Positions 10,804 to 18,841 of a DNA stretch of 64,000 nucleotides are shown one piece after another (position 1 is the first letter of the stretch; every line of letters begins with the position of its first letter). Both the position numbers and the translations under genes were made by a program. The notes beneath the pieces are model-generated. The model had not been told where the DNA came from. It saw only the letters and a list, made by a program, of their open reading frames with translations, and searched no databases. Location of the stretch: assembly GCF_018283645.1 (NCBI RefSeq), contig NZ_JAGSXH010000016.1:21905-85904 (forward strand). The letters run 5' to 3'. The stretch is from Actinocrinis puniceicyclus. GTDB taxonomy: Bacteria > Actinomycetota > Actinomycetes > Streptomycetales > Catenulisporaceae.

Positions 10804-10830
10804 CCGCCGGAACCGGCGGCCTACTTTTCC
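10804..10830 (+). terminator. Intrinsic terminator after rplS
   Basis: A 7-bp perfect GC stem (10804-10810 with 10813-10819; the loop must open somewhat) lies 7 bases after the rplS stop. It is followed by CTACTTTTC, the most classical hairpin-plus-T-run in the window. Confidence 0.65.
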
Positions 10831-10835
10831 CGTGT

Positions 10836-10872
10836 CACCCTCGGTACCCTCGGGAACCGGGGGTGTTCGCCT
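10836..10872 (+). terminator. Second hairpin between rplS and lepB
   Basis: A 10-bp stem with one G-U pair (arms 10836-10845 and 10856-10865, 10-base loop) is followed by a pyrimidine-rich run. Together with the hairpin just upstream it forms a tandem terminator isolating the signal peptidase genes. Confidence 0.5.
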
Positions 10873-10950
10873 TTCTTCAGGCGGAATCGGTAGTCTGCGA
10901 AACCGGCGACACCTGCGCGCGGCGCGGTGCGAGGCGACTGGAGGACCGGC

Positions 10951-11946
10951 GTGGCGAAGGGGCGGCGACGCCGGCTCAAGCCGATCCGGCTGTGGCGGGA
11001 GATTCCCATCCTGCTCGGTATCGCGCTCCTACTCGCCTTAGGTATCAAGACCTTCATGGTGCAGGCGTTCTTCATCCCGTCCCAGTCGATGCAGAACACC
11101 ATCCTGCCGGGCGACCGGGTGCTGGTGAACAAGTTCTCCCCGTGGTTCGGCGCCCAGCCGCAGCGCGGGCAGATCGTGGTCTTCCACGACCCCGGCGGCT
11201 GGCTGGACGGCACTGCCACGCCGACCAGCGGCAACGCGGTCGTACGCGGTGTGAAGGACGTGTTCACCTTCGTCGGGCTGCTGCCGGCCGGCAACGAGCA
11301 CGACCTGATCAAACGGGTGATCGGCGTGCCCGGAGACCGGGTGGTGTGCTGCGACGCCCAGGGGCGCATCACCGTCAACAGCGTACCGTTGGAAGAGACC
11401 GGCTATCTGTTCCCGAGGGCGCAGCCCTCGACGATCCGCTTCGACGTGACCGTGAAACCCGGCCGGATCTGGGTCATGGGCGACAACCGCGGGGACTCGG
11501 CCGACTCGAGGTACCACATGACCGGCGGATCGGACGGTACTGTGCCAATCAGCGACGTGGTGGGTCACGCGTTCGTGTTGATCTGGCCGCCGAGCCGGGC
11601 CGGAGGGCTGGGTGTTCCGGCTACTTTTCACCAGAAGGCGTTGGCCGGGATTCCGTCGGCTCCGGCGCTGCCTGCCGCCGCGGCGCTCCTCGGGGCGTTC
11701 CCGGTGCGGCTGCTGGGCCGGCGCTGGATGCGGCGGGCGCGGTCGATACTGCTCCTAACAGACACGAGGTTGCGAAGTGGCATTGGACAGACCGGACGCA
11801 CTGGGCGCGCAGGGGCAGCCCGGGACGGTGACCGGTGGGCGCGGAGCCGAGGGGAACGGCTCGGGCGGAAGCGGCGGCGAGGCAGGCTACCCGGCTCAGG
11901 ACGGCTACGCCGCCGAGGCGCCGGACCGGGATCTCTCGGCCGCTGA
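10951..11946 (+). CDS. lepB: Type I signal peptidase (first paralogue)
   Basis: Membrane-anchored serine/lysine peptidase that removes signal peptides. GTG 10951 follows GGAGG by 6 bases. One membrane helix (about residues 18-35) precedes PSQSMQNT with catalytic Ser46. LIKRVIGVPGDRV carries the catalytic Lys121, and VMGDNRGDSADSR is the third box. A second hydrophobic stretch (about 230-250) is near the C-terminus. The frame then continues about 70 Arg/Gly-rich residues and ends 170 bases inside the next lepB gene, so that tail is coded by DNA also used in another frame. A TAGTCT element at 10891 may be the -10 box. Streptomycetes carry several signal peptidase genes in tandem at this place. 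Confidence 0.9.
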   Translation: MAKGRRRRLKPIRLWREIPILLGIALLLALGIKTFMVQAFFIPSQSMQNTILPGDRVLVNKFSPWFGAQPQRGQIVVFHDPGGWLDGTATPTSGNAVVRGVKDVFTFVGLLPAGNEHDLIKRVIGVPGDRVVCCDAQGRITVNSVPLEETGYLFPRAQPSTIRFDVTVKPGRIWVMGDNRGDSADSRYHMTGGSDGTVPISDVVGHAFVLIWPPSRAGGLGVPATFHQKALAGIPSAPALPAAAALLGAFPVRLLGRRWMRRARSILLLTDTRLRSGIGQTGRTGRAGAARDGDRWARSRGERLGRKRRRGRLPGSGRLRRRGAGPGSLGR

Positions 11947-12907
11947 ACAGCAGCCCACACCTGGAGCCGGCGCCCACCCCGAGGCCGAGGGTGCCGCGGC
12001 CGGGGCCGGGGAACCGGATCAGGCGCGGCCGGACTCCGACCAGCAGTCCGCCGCTTGGAAGCCGAGCTCCGCGCTCGGATGGGTGTTCCTGCCGTTCGTC
12101 GTGGTCTGGCGCTTCCTGTTCCCGAAGAAGCCGCGGCCGTTCATCGTGGAACTGCCGTTCCTGGTCGTCTTCGCGCTTTTCCTGGCCTTCCTGATCAAGA
12201 CCTTCCTCGTGCAGGCGTTCTTCATTCCGAGCGGTTCGATGCAGAACACCCTCGCGATCGGCGACCGGGTGCTGGTCAACCGGGCCTCGGTCTGGCTCGG
12301 CGGGCAACCCCAGCGCGGCCAGGTGGTCGTCTTCCAGGACCCGGGCGGCTGGCTCCTCCCGGACGAGACCAGCACCAGCGGCAACTGGCTGACCAAGACG
12401 CTCACTTTCGTCGGCGTGCTGCCGCAGGACAACGGCGACCTGATCAAGCGGGTGATCGGGGTCGGCGGGGACCACGTGGTGTGCTGCAACGCGCAAGGCC
12501 AGATCACGGTCAACGGCGCACCTCTGGACGAGACCTACCTGTTCCCGGGCGACCAGGCGCAATCAGGCCCGGACGGCACCTTTGACATCACGGTGCCGCA
12601 GGGGCGGCTGTGGGTCATGGGCGACCACCGTGGCGTCTCCGAGGACTCGCGCGCTCACCAGGGGCTCAACGGCGGCACCATCCCGGTCAGCGCGGTGGTG
12701 GGGCGGGCCGATGTGATCATCTGGCCGATCAGCCATTGGGGCACGCTGCCGGTGCCTAACACGTTCAAGCAGACGGGTCTGTCCGCGTTGTCCGCGCCCG
12801 GTGGCATTCCGGCCGCGGCGACGGTCGGCGCGCTGCCTGTGGCGCTGCTGCGGAGGCGCCGCAAGCTTCGCAAGCTGGCCCGAAAGGTCGACCCGGCGCA
12901 CCAGTAG
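11777..12907 (+). CDS. lepB: Type I signal peptidase (second paralogue, long N-terminal tail)
   Basis: Second signal peptidase (376 residues). GTG 11777 has GAGG 8 bases upstream, which puts its start inside the preceding lepB. A Gly/Ala/Glu/Pro-rich, probably disordered cytoplasmic tail of about 98 residues comes first. It is followed by hydrophobic segments around 101-115 and 122-145, then IPSGSMQNT with Ser154 and LIKRVIGVGGD with Lys224. Box E reads VMGDHRGVSEDSR, with His where Asn is usual. A C-terminal hydrophobic stretch and a basic end RRRRKLRKLARK suggest a further membrane anchor. A later in-frame GTG at 11828 would shorten the overlap but has no better SD. Confidence 0.9.
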   Translation: MALDRPDALGAQGQPGTVTGGRGAEGNGSGGSGGEAGYPAQDGYAAEAPDRDLSAAEQQPTPGAGAHPEAEGAAAGAGEPDQARPDSDQQSAAWKPSSALGWVFLPFVVVWRFLFPKKPRPFIVELPFLVVFALFLAFLIKTFLVQAFFIPSGSMQNTLAIGDRVLVNRASVWLGGQPQRGQVVVFQDPGGWLLPDETSTSGNWLTKTLTFVGVLPQDNGDLIKRVIGVGGDHVVCCNAQGQITVNGAPLDETYLFPGDQAQSGPDGTFDITVPQGRLWVMGDHRGVSEDSRAHQGLNGGTIPVSAVVGRADVIIWPISHWGTLPVPNTFKQTGLSALSAPGGIPAAATVGALPVALLRRRRKLRKLARKVDPAHQ

Positions 12908-12908
12908 G

Positions 12909-12920
12909 TAACCTGATTAC
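12909..12920 (+). promoter_or_regulatory. Candidate leaderless promoter of rnhB
   Basis: The hexamer TAACCT (12909-12914) lies exactly 6 bases before the rnhB GTG, where a -10 box would place the transcript start on the start codon. Leaderless mRNAs of this type are frequent in actinobacteria. No -35 box is recognisable. Confidence 0.45.
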
Positions 12921-13736
12921 GTGTCAGCGCTCCAGCAGCCTCTCGATCTGGGCATCCCGCTGCCTCCGATACTCGGCGGCGGGCAGGACCTGTACGCGTA
13001 CGAGCAGGCATTGCGCGTCCACGGCATCGCCGCGGTCGCCGGAGCGGACGAGGCCGGGCGCGGCGCCTGCGCGGGCCCGCTGGTCGCCGGAGCGGTCATC
13101 CTTCCGCCGGATCTGCGCCCGGCGGGCCTGAACGACTCGAAGCTGATGACCCCGGCCGCCCGCGATCGCGTCTACGAGCAGCTAGTCGCGGGCGCGGTGT
13201 GGGCCGTGTCGGTCGTTCCGGCCGCGCAGGTGGATCGTGTCGGCGTGCAACAGGCCAACTACGCGGCCTTGCGCGACGCCGTCGCCGGTCTCTCGGCTCG
13301 GCCCGGCTTGGTGCTGTTCGACGGATTCGCGGTGCCCGGCGTCGCTGTGCCCAGCCGGGCGGTGGTCAAGGGCGACCGGCTCGCCGCCTGTATCGCAGCG
13401 GCCTCCGTCATCGCGAAGGTCACCCGGGACCGGATCATGGTGCAACTGCACCAGTGCCACCCGGTCTACGGCTTCGCAGCTCACAAGGGCTATTCGACGG
13501 CGGCCCACCAGGCCGCGCTCGACGAGCACGGGCCGTGCCCCGAGCATCGGCGCAGTTACGTGAACGTGGCTGCGGCGAGTGTGCGAAAGGCACCTGAGGG
13601 GACGGTCTTGCGGCAGGGCACCGTCGCGGCGATTGTGGGTCAGAATGAGGAGGGGAGCGCCCAGGCCGCCCAGGGCGATCTCCTGGACTTCGGCGTCGTC
13701 GCCGAAGACCGTTCACGGGCTCGACTGGACCTTTAG
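12921..13736 (+). CDS. rnhB: Ribonuclease HII
   Basis: Endonuclease that cuts RNA in RNA-DNA hybrids and misincorporated ribonucleotides. Active-site acidic residues are visible in GADEAGRGACAGPLVAGAV (Asp43, Glu44), LFDGF and KVTRDRIM, and the HKGYST motif is present. The length of 271 exceeds the usual 210-250 through about 50 extra C-terminal residues after RRSYVNV. The gene lies between lepB and the DUF2469 gene, as in Streptomyces and Mycobacterium. Confidence 0.95.
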   Translation: MSALQQPLDLGIPLPPILGGGQDLYAYEQALRVHGIAAVAGADEAGRGACAGPLVAGAVILPPDLRPAGLNDSKLMTPAARDRVYEQLVAGAVWAVSVVPAAQVDRVGVQQANYAALRDAVAGLSARPGLVLFDGFAVPGVAVPSRAVVKGDRLAACIAAASVIAKVTRDRIMVQLHQCHPVYGFAAHKGYSTAAHQAALDEHGPCPEHRRSYVNVAAASVRKAPEGTVLRQGTVAAIVGQNEEGSAQAAQGDLLDFGVVAEDRSRARLDL

Positions 13737-13748
13737 GGGAGCGCGGCA

Positions 13749-14057
13749 ATGAGCGCCGAGGATCTCGAGAAGTACGAGACCGAGATGGAGCTTCAGCTCT
13801 ACCGGGAGTACCGGGACGTAGTCGGGCTCTTCCGTTACGTCGTGGAGACGGAGCGGCGGTTCTACCTCACCAACCACGTCGACCTGGACGTCCGCTCGGC
13901 CGACGGCGAGGTCTATTTCGAGGTCACCATGTCCGACGCGTGGGTCTGGGACATGTACCGCCCGGCCCGCTTCGTGAAGAACGTGAAGGTCGTGACGTTC
14001 AAGGACGTCAACGTGGAGGAGTTGGCCAAGACGGACCTTGAGGTCCCGACGGACTGA
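13749..14057 (+). CDS. DUF2469 conserved actinobacterial protein
   Basis: A 102-residue acidic protein starting MSAEDLEKYETEMELQLYRE, with VVETERRFYLTNHVDL and WVWDMYRPARFVKNVKVVTF. This matches DUF2469, found almost only in actinobacteria and nearly always directly after rnhB, as here (12-base gap). The function is unknown. GGGGAGCG upstream gives a good SD. Confidence 0.9.
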   Translation: MSAEDLEKYETEMELQLYREYRDVVGLFRYVVETERRFYLTNHVDLDVRSADGEVYFEVTMSDAWVWDMYRPARFVKNVKVVTFKDVNVEELAKTDLEVPTD

Positions 14058-14156
14058 CCGGCGGCCGCGCCCGCGCGGGCGGCAGCGAAGCCAGAGTTCT
14101 CCAGCAGCTGCCCGGAGTCGAGTCGGCGCTCGGAGCCGGCGCCCGGGAGCCGGTCT

Positions 14157-14192
14157 TTCGGGGTCGGCTTCGGGGTCGGCTTCGGGGTCGGC
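14157..14192. repeat. Three perfect 12-bp tandem repeats
   Basis: The unit TTCGGGGTCGGC occurs three times head to tail between the DUF2469 gene and yraN. On the minus strand it would read as Pro-Thr-Pro-Lys units, but no supported gene covers it. Confidence 0.8.
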
Positions 14193-14234
14193 AGGGCAGC
14201 GATGTCTGGCCGACCCGGAGCCGCCCGCGCCGAG

Positions 14235-14243
14235 TTATCCACA
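14235..14243 (+). other. DnaA-box-like 9-mer
   Basis: TTATCCACA is a perfect match to the classical DnaA box. It is single here, so this is not an origin; it could titrate DnaA or act in transcription of yraN-comM-dprA. Confidence 0.4.
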
Positions 14244-14355
14244 ACCTGAGAATTTTCCATCCCTTCGACGTTCCTGATCCCGCATCGTGGATCTTGCCGG
14301 ACGGTTCCGGCGCCGGCAGCTGCCGGGTCCACTGGGAGATGCGGAGTCGAGGACG

Positions 14356-14838
14356 ATGAGGACGGACGTTGTATCCGAAGGCCGGCCGCGTGCGGGCGGC
14401 ACCGGCGGCGGGCGGCGCGGCGCGGGCGGTCGTGGGACGGGACTGTGGGGCCACTGGCTCGGCCGCTACGGCGAGGAGGCCGCGGCGCAGTATCTGCTCG
14501 GCGCGGGCTATCAGCTGCTCGACCGCAACTGGGTGTGCCGGGATCCGGATCTGCGCGGTGAGCTCGACCTGATTGCGCGCTACCGGCGCACGGTGGTGGC
14601 CTGCGAGGTCAAGACGCGGTCGGGGGACCTGCTGGCGCATCCGGTCCAGGCGGTCACCCGGGAGAAGGCCGCCAGGCTGCGCCTGCTGGCGGCCCGCTGG
14701 CTGCGCGAACACCAGCGCGGCGGGCCGCCGCCGCTTCAGCGCGCCACGGTGTTGCGCATCGACGTGATCGCGATCCGCACCGCCGCGCGTCCGCCGTATC
14801 AGCTGCGCAGCCTCGACCACCTTGTCGGGGTGGCCTGA
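14356..14838 (+). CDS. yraN: YraN/UPF0102 family nuclease-like protein
   Basis: 160-residue protein of the UPF0102 family with a restriction-endonuclease-like fold. The core is GRYGEEAAAQYLLGAGYQLLDRNW, then GELDLIARY and VVACEVKTRSG, in which the acidic residues and the E-x-K form the putative nuclease site. It has a roughly 35-residue Gly/Arg-rich N-terminal tail. ATG 14356 has GAGGA upstream. It starts the yraN-comM-dprA group, a conserved neighbourhood tied to DNA uptake and recombination in other bacteria, though no competence pili genes are seen here. Confidence 0.9.
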   Translation: MRTDVVSEGRPRAGGTGGGRRGAGGRGTGLWGHWLGRYGEEAAAQYLLGAGYQLLDRNWVCRDPDLRGELDLIARYRRTVVACEVKTRSGDLLAHPVQAVTREKAARLRLLAARWLREHQRGGPPPLQRATVLRIDVIAIRTAARPPYQLRSLDHLVGVA

Positions 14839-14884
14839 TGTCCCCCGTTCGCTGGTCCCCCTCCCGCGCGCGGGGAGCGCGGCG

Positions 14885-16468
14885 ATGACCGGCTTCGGCC
14901 GCGCCTGGTGCATCGGGCTGCTCGGCCTGCGCGGCACCCCGATCGAGGTCGAGGCGCACGCGGCCGGCGGCCTGCCGAAATTCACCCTGATCGGCCTGCC
15001 CGACTCCGTACTCAACGAGGCGCGCGACCGGGTGCGCGCGGCCGCGCTGAACTCCGGCATCGACTGGCCGCAGGCGGTGCTGACGGTCAGCCTTTCCCCG
15101 GCCTGGATCCGCAAGCAGGGCTCCGGGTTCGATGTCGCGATCGCCTACGCGGTGCTGCGCGCCACCGGGGCGATCAGCCAGTGCGCGCTGGACGACGCGG
15201 TCTTCCTCGCAGAACTGGGACTGGACGGCCGCGTGCGCCCGATCCGCGGGGTGCTGCCGTGCGTCGTCGCCGCGGCTCGGTCCGGCCTGAACCGCGTCTT
15301 CGTCGCCGACGCGAACGCCGAGGAGGCCGCGCAGGTCGCCGGGATCAAGGTCACCGGCCTGCGTTCCCTGCGGCAGTTGGTGGCGCTGGCCAACGGGCGG
15401 GAGGTGCCGGCCGACCCGCCCGGCCTTCCCGCCGTGGAGCTCGCGACGCTGCCCGCGGACGGGCCGCCGGCGGTTGATCCCGGCTTCGAACCCGACCTGT
15501 CCGAGGTGGTCGGCCAGTACGAGGCGCGTCGCGCTCTGGAGCTCAGTGCCGCCGGAGGCCACCACCTTTTCCTGTGCGGTACGCCCGGGGCCGGCAAGAC
15601 CATGCTCGCCAAGCGGCTGCCGGGCATCCTGCCGCCGCTCGACACGCAGGCCGCGCTCGAAGTCTCGGCGATCCACTCGCTCAGCGGCACCCTCCCGCCG
15701 CACCGCCCGCTGATCACCCGCCCGCCCTTCTGCACGGTCCACCATTCGGCGACGGTCGCCGCGATGGTCGGCGGAGGTTCCGGGCAGCCGCGGCCCGGCG
15801 CCGTGAGCAGAGCGCACCGCGGGGTGCTCTTCCTGGACGAGATGCCTGAGTTCAGCCGCGGCGCGCTGGACGCGCTGCGCGAGCCGATCGAGTGCGGCGA
15901 GGTGGCGATCGCCCGCACCAGCGGAATCGCCCGCTTCCCGGCCCAGTTCCTGCTCGTCGGCGCGGCCAACCCGTGCCCGTGCGGCCGTGCGGGCAGCGCG
16001 CTGGCGTCGTGCACCTGCGCGCCGAGACAGCGCATCGCGTATCTGGCGCGGATCTCGGGTCCGCTGCTCGACCGGATCGACCTGCGGGTCGACGTGACGC
16101 CGGTCGGGCCGGGCGAACTGCTCGACGCGGCGGCCGGCGGTCAAGGCGGCGAGTGCACCGCAGCGGTCGCGCAGCGGGTCGCGCTGGCGAGGGAACGCGC
16201 GGTGCGCCGCCTCGCCGACACACCGTGGAACTGCAACGCGCAGGTGCCCGGCCAGGTGCTGCGCAACCAATGGCCGCTGGCCGTGGACGCGCTGGTTACC
16301 GCGGAACGGGCGCTGCGCGCCGGGACACTGAGCGCCCGGGGGCTGGACCGGGTCATCCGTGTCGCCTGGACGGTCGCCGATCTGGCCGGCCTGGACCGGC
16401 CGGACCGGGCGGCGGTGGACACCGCCCTGGGCTTCCGGCTCGGCTCCGTCAGCCTGGCCTCCGGTTGA
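14885..16468 (+). CDS. comM: ComM/YifB family AAA+ Mg-chelatase-like ATPase
   Basis: AAA+ helicase-like protein of 527 residues. ComM of naturally competent bacteria promotes branch migration during recombination of incoming DNA. The N-terminal domain has EVEAHAAGGLPKFTLIGLPD. Walker A is GTPGAGKTML (about residue 231) and Walker B is GVLFLDEMPEF (about 315). A Cys-containing ANPCPCGR segment follows, and the C-terminal helical domain has SARGLDRVIRVAWTVADL. ATG 14885 is preceded by GGGGAG, 46 bases after yraN, and dprA follows after 18 bases. Confidence 0.93.
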   Translation: MTGFGRAWCIGLLGLRGTPIEVEAHAAGGLPKFTLIGLPDSVLNEARDRVRAAALNSGIDWPQAVLTVSLSPAWIRKQGSGFDVAIAYAVLRATGAISQCALDDAVFLAELGLDGRVRPIRGVLPCVVAAARSGLNRVFVADANAEEAAQVAGIKVTGLRSLRQLVALANGREVPADPPGLPAVELATLPADGPPAVDPGFEPDLSEVVGQYEARRALELSAAGGHHLFLCGTPGAGKTMLAKRLPGILPPLDTQAALEVSAIHSLSGTLPPHRPLITRPPFCTVHHSATVAAMVGGGSGQPRPGAVSRAHRGVLFLDEMPEFSRGALDALREPIECGEVAIARTSGIARFPAQFLLVGAANPCPCGRAGSALASCTCAPRQRIAYLARISGPLLDRIDLRVDVTPVGPGELLDAAAGGQGGECTAAVAQRVALARERAVRRLADTPWNCNAQVPGQVLRNQWPLAVDALVTAERALRAGTLSARGLDRVIRVAWTVADLAGLDRPDRAAVDTALGFRLGSVSLASG

Positions 16469-16486
16469 TGAGGGGCCGCGACCGCC

Positions 16487-17761
16487 ATGCCGTCACATGA
16501 ACAGCAGACGCAGGCCGACCGGCTCGCCCGGCTCGCGCTCAACCACGCCGTGGAACCGGCCGACCAGCACCTCGGCCGGCTGCTGGAGGCGCACGGCCCG
16601 CGGCGCGTGCTCGCGGCGATCCGCGCGGGCCAGCTGCCCGATCTCGATGCCGACCCGGCGCGCCGCGACCGACTGGCCGACCGCTGTGCCGGGTTGCGGC
16701 TGCGGCTGGAACCCGGCCGGGTGGAGGCGGGGCTGGCCGCCGCGGAGGCAGTCGGGGCCCGGTTCGTCACCCCGCTGGACCGGGACTGGCCCGCGCGGCT
16801 CGACGATCTCGGCCCGCAGCGGCCGATCGGGCTGTGGGTCGCCGGAAACTGGTGCGCCGAGACGACGGCGCGCGGCGACGACGCTGCGCACCCTCAGCCG
16901 CTTTCCATCGTCGGGGCGCGGGCCTGCAGCGGGTACGGCTCCCACGTCGCCGGGCTGCTCGGCGCCGATCTGGCCTCGGCCGGGGCGTGCGTGGTCTCCG
17001 GCGCGGCGATCGGCATCGACGCCGCCGCGCACCGCGGGGCCCTCGCGGTCGGCGGTTCGACCATCGCCGTGCTCGCCTGCGGGATCGACCGGGTCTATCC
17101 GCGCGTCCATGAGAGTTTGCTGCGCGCGATCGCGCAGCGCGGGGCCGTGCTCTCCGAGCTTCCTCCTGGCGCGGCCCCCACACGGTTCAGGTTCCTGCAC
17201 CGCAACCGGCTGATCGCCGCCCTGGGTGTCGGCACGGTGGTAGTGGAGGCGGCCCGGCGCAGCGGCTCGCTGCTCACCGCGCGTCTGGCGGGGGAACTCG
17301 GCCGGGCCGTGATGGCCGTGCCCGGTCCGGTGACCAGCGAGCAGTCGGTGGGCGCACATGAGTTGATCCGGGACGGGGCGATTCTGGTCGCGACCGCCGC
17401 GCAGGTTCAGGAGGCCTGTGCGAATCTCGCGGACGCGCCGCCGACACCCGCGCGCCCGTCGCGGGCGAGGGCGGCGGACACATCGGATGAGCCGCCGGCC
17501 GTCGGCCGCGCCCGTACTCGCGCCCGTCCCGGGCGTGCCGCCTCCGCCGAGCCGGCCGACCCGGTCGAGGAACTGGTGCTGGAAGCGCTTTTCGGCGCAC
17601 AGACGGGTACGGCGAAGACGAGCGCGGGCGCCGACGTCGTCGCGCTCGCTCGGGCCACCGGCCTCGGACCTGACGCCGTGTTCGCCGCGCTCGGGCGACT
17701 GGCTGCCTGCGGGCGTGTCGCGAAATCGGGAGGAGGCTGGGTGTCGGTACGCGGCCACTGA
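16487..17761 (+). CDS. dprA: DNA-processing protein DprA
   Basis: Loads RecA on single-stranded DNA in transformable bacteria; its role in streptomycetes is unclear. In 424 residues, an N-terminal helical region precedes the Rossmann fold with SIVGARACSGYG, VVSGAAIGIDAAAHRGAL and GGSTIAVLACGIDRVYP. It continues with SELPPG, FLHRNRLIAAL and VVVEAARRSGSLLTARLA. A variable Ala/Arg/Pro linker leads to a winged-helix end (about 365-420). It follows comM closely and precedes whiG by 179 bases. Confidence 0.94.
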   Translation: MPSHEQQTQADRLARLALNHAVEPADQHLGRLLEAHGPRRVLAAIRAGQLPDLDADPARRDRLADRCAGLRLRLEPGRVEAGLAAAEAVGARFVTPLDRDWPARLDDLGPQRPIGLWVAGNWCAETTARGDDAAHPQPLSIVGARACSGYGSHVAGLLGADLASAGACVVSGAAIGIDAAAHRGALAVGGSTIAVLACGIDRVYPRVHESLLRAIAQRGAVLSELPPGAAPTRFRFLHRNRLIAALGVGTVVVEAARRSGSLLTARLAGELGRAVMAVPGPVTSEQSVGAHELIRDGAILVATAAQVQEACANLADAPPTPARPSRARAADTSDEPPAVGRARTRARPGRAASAEPADPVEELVLEALFGAQTGTAKTSAGADVVALARATGLGPDAVFAALGRLAACGRVAKSGGGWVSVRGH

Positions 17762-17825
17762 CGATGCACAAAACCAGCCTGTGTACCGCATTCGGCGCGC
17801 CTCACCTGATCGAGCGGGCTCGGAA

Positions 17826-17862
17826 GTGGTTACCGTAGAGATCGTTGTGGTTACGCTACGCT
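17826..17862 (+). promoter_or_regulatory. Candidate whiG promoter with paired GTGGTTAC repeats
   Basis: GTGGTTAC occurs at 17826-17833 and 17847-17854, exactly 21 bases apart (two helical turns). The second copy runs into overlapping TACGCT hexamers (17852-17862) that resemble -10 boxes. This spacing would suit a dimeric regulator bound on one DNA face. It lies about 80 bases before the whiG start. Confidence 0.4.
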
Positions 17863-17940
17863 CGGCTTGCGGCTGAGGCAGTGGGGCGCAGGATCGCCGG
17901 CTTGAGAAAGATCGCGTGGTTGAGTGGATCAAGGCGAGTG

Positions 17941-18762
17941 ATGGCCAAGGAAAGCCAGGTCCATGAGACCGTCTACGACGACGCGGACACCGCCGCGCGG
18001 CCCCGCGCCGCCCTCGACGAGCTGTGGGCCGAGTTCAAGGCCACCGGCGATCAACGGCTGAGGGAACGGCTGATCCTGCATTACTCGCCGCTGGTGAAAT
18101 ACGTCGCCGGCCGAGTCTCCGTCGGGCTGTCGGGCACCGTGGACCACGCCGATTTCGTCTCCTATGGCATTTTCGGGCTGATCGACGCGATCGAGCGCTT
18201 CGAGCCGGACCGGTCGATCAAGTTCGAGACCTACGCGATCAACCGGATCCGCGGCGCGATCATCGACGAGTTGCGCGCGTTGGACTGGATCCCGCGCTCG
18301 CTGCGGCAGAAGGCCCGGGAGATCGAGCAGGCCTCGGTGCGGTTGGAGCACAAGCTCGGGCGCACCCCGACCGAACGTCAGATCGCCGCCGAGATGGGCA
18401 TCACGCTGGGCGAGTTGCACCACATCTTCTCCCGGCTCTCCCTCATCAACGTCCTGGCCCTCGACGAGGTGCTGACCCTGTCCACCGGGGACGGCGACCG
18501 GCTCAGCCTGGTGGAGACCCTGGAGGACCTGACCGCGGATGACCCGGTCGAGGCATACGAGAGCCGGGAGACCAGGCACCTGCTGGCCCGCGCCGTCAAC
18601 ACGCTGCCGGATCGGGAGAAGACCGTGGTGACCCTCTACTACTTCGAGGGGATGACGCTCGCCGAGATCGGCGGGGTGCTCGGCGTCACCGAGAGCCGGG
18701 TCTGCCAGATTCACGCGAAAGCGGTGTTGACGCTGCGCACCCGGCTGGCTGAACTGCGCTGA
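17941..18762 (+). CDS. whiG: RNA polymerase sigma factor WhiG (sporulation, FliA-type)
   Basis: Sigma-28-type factor (273 residues) that commits aerial hyphae to sporulation in Streptomyces. Region 2 is [19 protein letters not shown] then [17 protein letters not shown] and the DNA-melting helix [19 protein letters not shown]. Region 3 is [17 protein letters not shown]. Region 4 is [21 protein letters not shown] with helix-turn-helix [13 protein letters not shown]. The spread of regions matches S. coelicolor WhiG almost throughout. ATG 17941 is used; GTG 17938 is adjacent. No SD stands out, and the anti-sigma gene rsiG is not in the window. It is the best single indicator that the organism makes spores. 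Confidence 0.93.
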   Translation: MAKESQVHETVYDDADTAARPRAALDELWAEFKATGDQRLRERLILHYSPLVKYVAGRVSVGLSGTVDHADFVSYGIFGLIDAIERFEPDRSIKFETYAINRIRGAIIDELRALDWIPRSLRQKAREIEQASVRLEHKLGRTPTERQIAAEMGITLGELHHIFSRLSLINVLALDEVLTLSTGDGDRLSLVETLEDLTADDPVEAYESRETRHLLARAVNTLPDREKTVVTLYYFEGMTLAEIGGVLGVTESRVCQIHAKAVLTLRTRLAELR

Positions 18763-18826
18763 CCGGAGCTTCGAACGTCCGACCACTGGCGATTGCACGC
18801 AACAGGCTCCGGTGCGCGACCGGCTC

Positions 18827-18841
18827 GACTAGTCTGGAGTG
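18827..18841 (+). promoter_or_regulatory. Candidate leaderless promoter and operator of the TetR gene
   Basis: The palindrome GACTAGTC (18827-18834) overlaps the -10-like hexamer TAGTCT (18830-18835). The hexamer is 6 bases before GTG 18842, which suggests a leaderless transcript and possible self-repression by the TetR protein. Confidence 0.4.

Larger units (their letters stand above)
14058..14355. other. Intergenic region with 12-bp triple repeat and a DnaA-box-like 9-mer
   Basis: This 298-base gap contains three perfect 12-bp direct repeats at 14157-14192 and the 9-mer TTATCCACA at 14235-14243. The A+T-richer part around 14235-14280 is the likely promoter area for yraN. No small gene with a convincing SD was seen. 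Confidence 0.6.

Noticed and set aside
16487..17761. A functional natural-competence system
   Set aside because: Only comM, dprA and yraN are present; these are core in most bacteria, and no ComEA/ComEC or pilus genes are in the window.
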